This document shows, piece after piece, positions 57,701 to 64,000 of a stretch of DNA of 64,000 nucleotides. The notes below the pieces were generated by a model, which saw nothing but the letters and a program-made list of their open reading frames with translations, did no database searches and was not told where the DNA came from. Each line of letters opens with the position of its first letter. Positions within the stretch are counted from its first letter, which is position 1. Position numbers and translations under genes: made by a program. This DNA comes from Fratercula arctica (Eukaryota > Chordata > Aves > Charadriiformes > Alcidae), in contig CANTUZ010000005.1 in the NCBI GenBank assembly GCA_947846985.1, positions 53,347,389 through 53,411,388 on the forward strand. Reading direction: 5' to 3'.

Positions 57701-60700
57701 AAGAACACTGTTACATACTAAACCCAAGTGAGTACTGTGCAGAACAAATTCACTCCCTTAAAGTATGTAGCTTAAGTAATATAGGACCGTGTAAAAACAG
57801 TGTCATATTAAAGCTGTATACAAAAATACAGTCATTTATATTAACTGAATCTGTATATTATACAGATTTATATATTCATATCAGTAAAATCAAACATGCC
57901 AGGTTTCAGTGAAGGGGGAATTCAATGCAGAGTAGGCACTGTGGTCAGCCATTTACAGATGCCAGAACTTCCTATACCTCCTTTCAAATTTAACCACGCA
58001 CTGCTTGCTCACGTGTACGCTGGTTGACTTCTTCAGAGTATTTTGCATCTTGAATTCAAACACGTTGTTGTTCCTAACAAAGCATACTGTGCCCCATGGC
58101 TCAAAACTCATCATAGCTTTAGTCCCACTACTGTCCTTAACCTCATGTATCAACTGAAAGTACAATATTTGTATTTTTTAGTACATCACTAAATTTCACA
58201 CAATAATATTGTATAACCCATGTTGCATTTCCCAAACAATTTAAGCTGGCCACAGTGATGAACTCCGTCCTGGAGGAAGCCCTGCCTGTGTTTGTTCTGG
58301 CCCAAATATTCTGTGAGCCAGGTAAATTCACCCACACTAAAACAAACCTAGAGCAAAAGTTTAAACAGTATCAGTTACCCAACTGATTTGTTACGGCATC
58401 ACATGAATACTGGGGCCAGGTCAAGTGTAAAAAAAGAAAGAAGACCACAGGAACAAGCTGCTAGAGCCAGGATTGCATCTTTTGACAGCAAGGTATACTT
58501 GAACCACTCATGGAATTAGGTGACTTTTTTTTGTTTGGTTGGTTTGTTTTGATAGTGTCTGCTTCAGCCTCTACACTAAACCAAGCCTACACGCACAGAA
58601 GTCAGTCTTGGGCATAACCTGCTGCATCTAGAACAAATGTAAATACATCTCAGTTACCACATAAAACACCAGATCAAGAATGCTGTTTCCCATGGTGAAA
58701 GACAGCTGTAGGAAATGAACACAGAAGTGAGGAAACAACCCCAGACCATAAACAATTAGATTTTTAGCTGCAAAAGGAAAGAAAGATTTCACCTTTCCTT
58801 GCAGAAGTTATCCTGCATACCAAAGGCTTCCTTATTTTAGCTAAGTCGAAGAATTTTTTTAATCTAATTTTAGCCTCAGAACACAGTCATGCATTTTTTT
58901 TGTTTCTAAAACTACTATCAGGTGAAGTTTTTTCTTGCCTTTCTGTTAAGAGTTTATATGCATCCACATAAGCATTGTCAAAAAGGAAACTAAATTCAAT
59001 ATCTGCTGACCTACTGAAACAGGATCTCTTGCTGAGAGCAGAAACACACACACAGACATGCATTATGTATATATACATGTACATAGAAAAAAAGTTAAAC
59101 TATGTCAAAGTTTGTTTAAAAAAAGCCTGCACCACAGAAATAGTATATGAAGCATGTTAAATGAAACCAGGAAGCTTTAGAAGCTAAAATTACCATCCCA
59201 AATGCCACAAAAAGCACAGAAGTTACTTTCAGATTATACTTATGCTTAGAGCAGAAGGTGGTTTGAAATAAACACAAACCTAGTTAAAAGTTTCAGTGCC
59301 TGAAATAAGTTTCTCAGTCTTCTCAATACTTGTCACACTGAACCTAAAATCCTAAGAACCTAAGACAACTTGCATCTGAGGTGTCTGGGCTGAGAGACAG
59401 GAATTCCTGGATTGGGAATTTTGATACAACAAAAAAATCTGTGTACAGAATGGACTTTGGGTAACAGTGACACTTTGTTTATAGTCATCGCTCAATACAA
59501 AGGTTTCATAAAGTTTTCTGCGCTCCACCGGGATCCAATTACTATAAAGGGCAAGGTGGGGAGCGTTACGACATGTTTTACAACCAAAAGCATTTGACTT
59601 CTTCCCCTCTAAGATTTTAAGAACTTTATGTATTTCTTCTGGAGTTGTTGCCATAGGGTTATGAAATAGCATAATACTAAGACCAAAGTAGGAAATCACA
59701 TCAAGTACATGCACATACTTGTACAACATGATTTTTCAGGTTTTACATTTTACTTAACACATTTTAAATTTACTCCAAGTGAATGACAACAGAAGTATCA
59801 CAAGGATACCTTATTCATATTTGCTTAGATTTTTATCTAGACCAAAAATGCTGTGCTATTTTGCCCCAACAGTTCCTTTGAAGTAACAAGGAAGTGGAAC
59901 TGTAATGCAAGATGAGAGGACGATGTCCAGCAGTAAACTGGTACATTTTGGGGGGGGGGGGAGAATAATTAAAAAAATAGCTTTTAGAAGTGGTAACTCC
60001 AGTAAGGAAATTCTTCAACTAAACTTTAGCAAGGACAAACCTCTTTTCACAGTGATTAGGTAGATAAATAACTAAAAGAGAAAGAGCTTGTAAGAACAGA
60101 TCCCTGCCATTGTCCCCAGGGTACATGCCACCAGCTTGCCTTAACCTGAACCTGCCTCTGGTCTGGAGCCCTGAGCCACCACAAAGGAATTCAGGAACAC
60201 CCATGTTCAGCAGAATGGTTCTACAGTTCCTATCCACTGGGGAGTCTTCAAAGCCAGCTCTGGCCACGCTGGTTATTATGCAGCATCACTACTGGAATTA
60301 CCAGCCCCCAACATCTGAAGGGACAAACACTTAAAAAAAATGAAGAGAGAGTTGCCTGTGGTTGGAGTTCCAACTGTTTGTTCAGATGTGCATTTACTAC
60401 ATACCTCATTTTCTTACTATCCTACTGGAGGGGGGCTCTCCAAGGAAGAGGAGCTAACAGGAACCTGTCTGACCCTCCTCTTATTCCATGGACAAGGCAC
60501 TCAAGGGAGGTCCTGGCATACTCAGAGATTTCATTAAGGCCAGACGTCTCCAATCTTGAGAGTATACCCGTTAGAGGACTGAACGCATATGGGACAGCGT
60601 ATCTTGAAGAAATTGTGCAACTGGTAGCTAATTCTCTGTTCAAAGGAAACAGCTGAAATTTTGAAGGACCAGCTGATTACACAGCTAGACACATGCAAAA

Positions 60701-63700
60701 CCATGCAAATCCTATTTTGCCTTTTTTTTTTTTTAAATCCAGTCAGGCAATCAACCTTTATCATTATTCAAAATTATCTGGATGATACAATATAAGATGT
60801 AGTTGATACAGCTGAAAGGTTCTGGTTTGGATTAGTACTGTACAAAAATGAGGAACAGATAATGTTCTTCACTATTTGGGTTTATGAATCTGTGTTATTT
60901 CATGATTTGGAAAGAAAGAAAATCCAATAAGCAAAATACTAAAATTTAAGCCACATCAGCAGTTACAGGGACAAGAGGGCAAGGAAAAGCAGATATAACT
61001 AGATTACAAAAGTGACGGCATTGCTTAGCACTTTGCTGAGAATCATGTGTTCCAGCTATCACAAAGAACACTTTCTTAAAGTTAAGCGTGAATTTTAAAA
61101 CACTTTCTTTTTCATGAAGTAGTACACTTCTCTATTAAGAATTTCTTTTAAAATGGAGGCAGCAAAACCCCCACAGTAGTCCTGGCTTTTTAATTCTAGA
61201 TTTGTTTCACAGGACTGAGTTTTCGGATGAATAAATAAATAAATAACCTGTACCGATTTTCAACATGTCCTCTGAGGAATCAGAGTGAAAGTTAAAAGAA
61301 TTATATTCAAACAGAGTATAAAGGTAGGTAATCTTGAAGATATGTACGCTTCAGAAAGTGAAAACATTGAGAAGCATTCTGGCAGTTGAAAAGACACAGA
61401 ACACATAGGAAAATCCCCTCTTTTCAACACTGTCTTTGCAAACAGTGTTCAAAGTAGGATTTTTGAAGACCAGCAAAGCAATTCAGAGTATGACGTGAAT
61501 GTGTCACATCCTAGAAGCAATTAAGTGATGTCATCAGCACAGAATGACAGGGCAAATCACTAACAGCAGTGTGGAGACATGGGACATCAATGTATTTATA
61601 TTCCCCTACATATAAAAAAATATTCCAGCACCTAAAAAAAAACACAACACACAAAGCAGACAGACTAACTGAATTACAGCAGCACAATCCTGCACAGAAT
61701 AGGAAGTTCCTCACAAGCAACTTAAAATGTTTTCATATACTGGTAAGCGAATCTTGATCTCTGTACATCACTGAACCTTCCAGCTGGTTGCAGGTACCCA
61801 CTAATTTACTAAAAGTCTATTCTGATTGATGATATTCACATGAAAGACTTAAGTAGTGTTCCAGAAGTTGAATTCAAAACACTTCTGTTAGCAAAATCAG
61901 CAAGAACTCACTCACTACCCTCCAGGACTCTCTTGAAGCGAAACGACAGCACGTATTCTTCAATGACTTTCCATTTTTTAGAAGTTCACTTGAAAGGAAC
62001 ATTATCCGATTCAGACACAAAACATCACTAAATGTACTTTGTAAGAAAATCAGAAATCCTATCCACCAAATCTTTATCAATATCACTGAACACAATAATT
62101 AGGAATGAAAATACCCATTTACAGGGAAAATGGGGATAATTCATTTTAGCCAATCTAGAATAACTGCAAGATAATCTGACACATCATGATATATTTTGAG
62201 GAGTCTAAAGGTTTTTCAAAAAGCCTCTTCTGAGCAAATAAAAACATTCTTTTGTTTTCTAAGAAAGGCAAATTCTCTTTGGCATAATAAATATGTGAAC
62301 ACATCAGTTGGTTAAGACAGAAAGAAGAACCTCAAAATTACATGAAAAGTACCTCCAAAAAAGGATCGGACCCTTTTTTAAATGTAGGGTGCTTTTTTTC
62401 CTCTCCATCAAAGTTCTGGCCAAGACTCAAACTGTCTTGTTAGGCAGCAACTTAACTTAGTTGAATTTCAGCTAAATTCAGCTTCAGATACTGGGATTGA
62501 ACACCAGTCTGGTAAGAGCACTGTCCTCCTCCTTCTGCCTCTAGACACTGCCTGTCCTTTATTGCAGCAGTGTCCTTGGTCATCTGCTCCTTTCTTCCCC
62601 CTCCACGCAAAAGAAAGGAGTGGAACAAAATCAAGAATTCTCCACATGAAGTTGTTCCACCTTTACACAGTGTATTTCATGGGCTTCCTGTTCAAGTACC
62701 CCTTATCTGTCAACAGAATTGTTGCTTTTTGTGGAGCAGGCCAGGTAGTCTTTCCTCTCTGCAGCTTTCACAATTCATATGATTTTAGTCTATTTTCTTT
62801 GACAGTGCCCCCTGCCAAGATCCCTGTTTCATTGAGAAAGGGAACTCCTCTTGTTGCTCGAGCTGTGACCCAACCACAACACAAGATGCTGTTTTCAATT
62901 AGCAAGTCTACTAAGACAAGGAAATCTTGGCTCAAACCCCAACCATATGGAAGATCCGTCTCTGGATTTTAGCGCTGCTGCCTTCTCCCATCAAGTACCA
63001 CCTCAGTGGGGTAAACCCTACAGTCACCTTGTACTGCAGACATTTTCCCTTTCTTCCAGGATCAATTATTTCGCAGAAAGCCAATTTACTCTGAATGAGG
63101 ATCTGGGAGCTTCCTATACACAATAGTGCTTCTAAATTCACTGCAGTTACACTCACCACACTTCCTCTCGGAACACGTTTCCCCCAAGGGTAAATTAAAG
63201 TTACTAAGGCAATCCCAGACACTATGCTTTGTACCTATAAGTAAGCAGCACCCGTCCTCTCTTAAGACTTGCTATTTTCAATTTGCCTTCAAAAAAGCAT
63301 CCTTTTGATCGTACAGTTTTAGTTCCCTTATTAACTTCCACAGCTTTAAGAGGAACAGTAGTAGCCTCTGGTGATGACACTGCTTGGGGTTTTCCCAATA
63401 GCTCCAGCATCCCAATGTCAAAGCAGACTAAAAAAATCTTGGACCCATGCACTGATCAGCCTTCCCACATGGGTGAATTCTGTTCATGAATCAGTTTACT
63501 GACTACCTCTATCATCTTGTTTTGGCTGCAATCAACTCATCATCCTGCCAGCCAGTCATCTTACCAGTAACAACGTCATCTTGTGGTATTTCTGTTGCTT
63601 GGAACCATTACTGACAATATTCCTCATTACCTCAGTGTTTCTGTATAATCCTCTTTCTTTCTGCACAAGCTTCTGAGATGCTTGGTGACAGAACAATATG

Positions 63701-64000
63701 CATCTCGTCTGCTTCCACTGAAAACCTCTGCCTGTGGCGAAAAAAAAAAAAGCTATTACCAATATTGCCATATATTCAAAACAGTTTTCTCTACATCCCC
63801 CTCCTTCATATACCACCATTCTTTTTGTTCTGCACACCATCCTCTCCATGGATCCTTTTGTCATCATACAGCAGCACGTTACACCCATGCAGCCTTTTCT
63901 CTTCTATGTAACAAAACTTTGAAGTATCAGTTGATAGCATCATCTCTTATATGTTTAAGACTAATGAATTCATCTATTTACGATAGAAAAACTGGAAGGT
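54711..64000 (-). other. BTBD7 first intron (partial), extends past window
   Basis: 9.3 kb of AT-rich sequence with no CpG island, so the BTBD7 promoter is probably to the right of the window. It contains a reverse CR1 (about 55999-56490), a perfect short palindrome at 57848-57868, a C-run at 57432-57443, a G-run at 59950-59961 and an ATAA-repeat near 61229-61245. No convincing exon was found; the 174-codon frame at 55559-56083 begins inside CR1 and has no homology. Confidence 0.65.
55999..56490 (-). mobile_element. CR1 LINE, 5'-truncated, reverse orientation
   Basis: Starts with the complement of the CR1 terminus (gaatcatagaattgcctagg, ttggaagggacctttcag) and runs through the standard 3' UTR (catcactaaatcattt, cctccagggatggtgcctcaa). 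It then enters the complement of the ORF2 end near 56290-56490, recognisable as HYKKDIEVLEQVQRRATRA on the minus strand. Inactive and same orientation as BTBD7. Confidence 0.92.

Noticed and set aside
62400..63950. possible endogenous retroviral or LTR remnant
   Set aside because: No tRNA-primer site, polyprotein motif or paired LTR was recognised, and frames are short. Kept as plain intron sequence.
1..64000. CRISPR arrays, operons, ribosome binding sites, tRNA or rRNA genes
   Set aside because: The window is vertebrate nuclear DNA. No regularly spaced direct-repeat array, tRNA cloverleaf or rRNA segment was recognised. A covariance-model scan would be needed to exclude small structured RNAs.

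Overview
This is vertebrate nuclear DNA, almost certainly from a bird. Three multi-exon genes with GT-AG introns can be read by splicing the frames by eye. The only clear interspersed repeats are CR1 LINE 3' ends, with the avian ATTCTATG-type terminus and fragments of the CR1 ORF2 C-terminus. No LTR, SINE or DNA transposon was recognised with confidence. The gene order GON7(-) / UBR7(+) / BTBD7(-) matches the order I recall for human 14q32, so this looks like conserved vertebrate synteny. The species cannot be named from the sequence.

Layout. Positions 1-4500 hold no recognisable gene, but they contain a perfect 30-bp-arm inverted repeat at 1474-1571. Two CR1 ends (4503-4732) lie just beyond the GON7 poly(A) signal. 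GON7 (minus, 5099-5516, two exons, 111 aa) encodes the small disordered KEOPS subunit. UBR7 (plus, 5635-16616, eleven exons, 416 aa) encodes a UBR-box/PHD ubiquitin ligase. The two start codons are 118 bp apart, in a CpG-island bidirectional promoter with E-box, ETS and CTCF-like motifs. UBR7 intron 1 is a GC-rich minisatellite and intron 2 carries a 0.8-kb CR1. UBR7 probably ends near 17.9 kb.

BTBD7 (minus) fills the rest. Its ten coding exons run from 54606 (ATG) down to 23468 (stop) and give 1121 aa: a putative N-myristoylation signal, a basic patch, two BTB domains, a BACK region and a long proline/serine-rich tail. Its 3' UTR reaches down to about 19.3 kb, so UBR7 and BTBD7 converge tail to tail. 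The start-codon exon has about 104 nt of 5' UTR with two short uORFs and a good 3' splice site. Upstream non-coding exon(s) and the promoter are therefore probably beyond position 64000, and 54711-64000 is first-intron sequence. CR1 copies sit in BTBD7 introns at about 35.1, 46.0, 51.0 and 56.0 kb.

The genes are neighbours rather than a pathway: GON7 acts in tRNA t6A modification, UBR7 in histone ubiquitination or chaperoning, and BTBD7 in epithelial adhesion and branching. I found no evidence of a new multi-gene system. The observations most worth following up are the 30-bp hairpin, a CpG-dense island inside the BTBD7 3' UTR, the Sp1/CCAAT minisatellite in UBR7 intron 1, the BTBD7 uORF pair, and an unclassified GC/AT-chimaeric segment at 32.3-32.7 kb.
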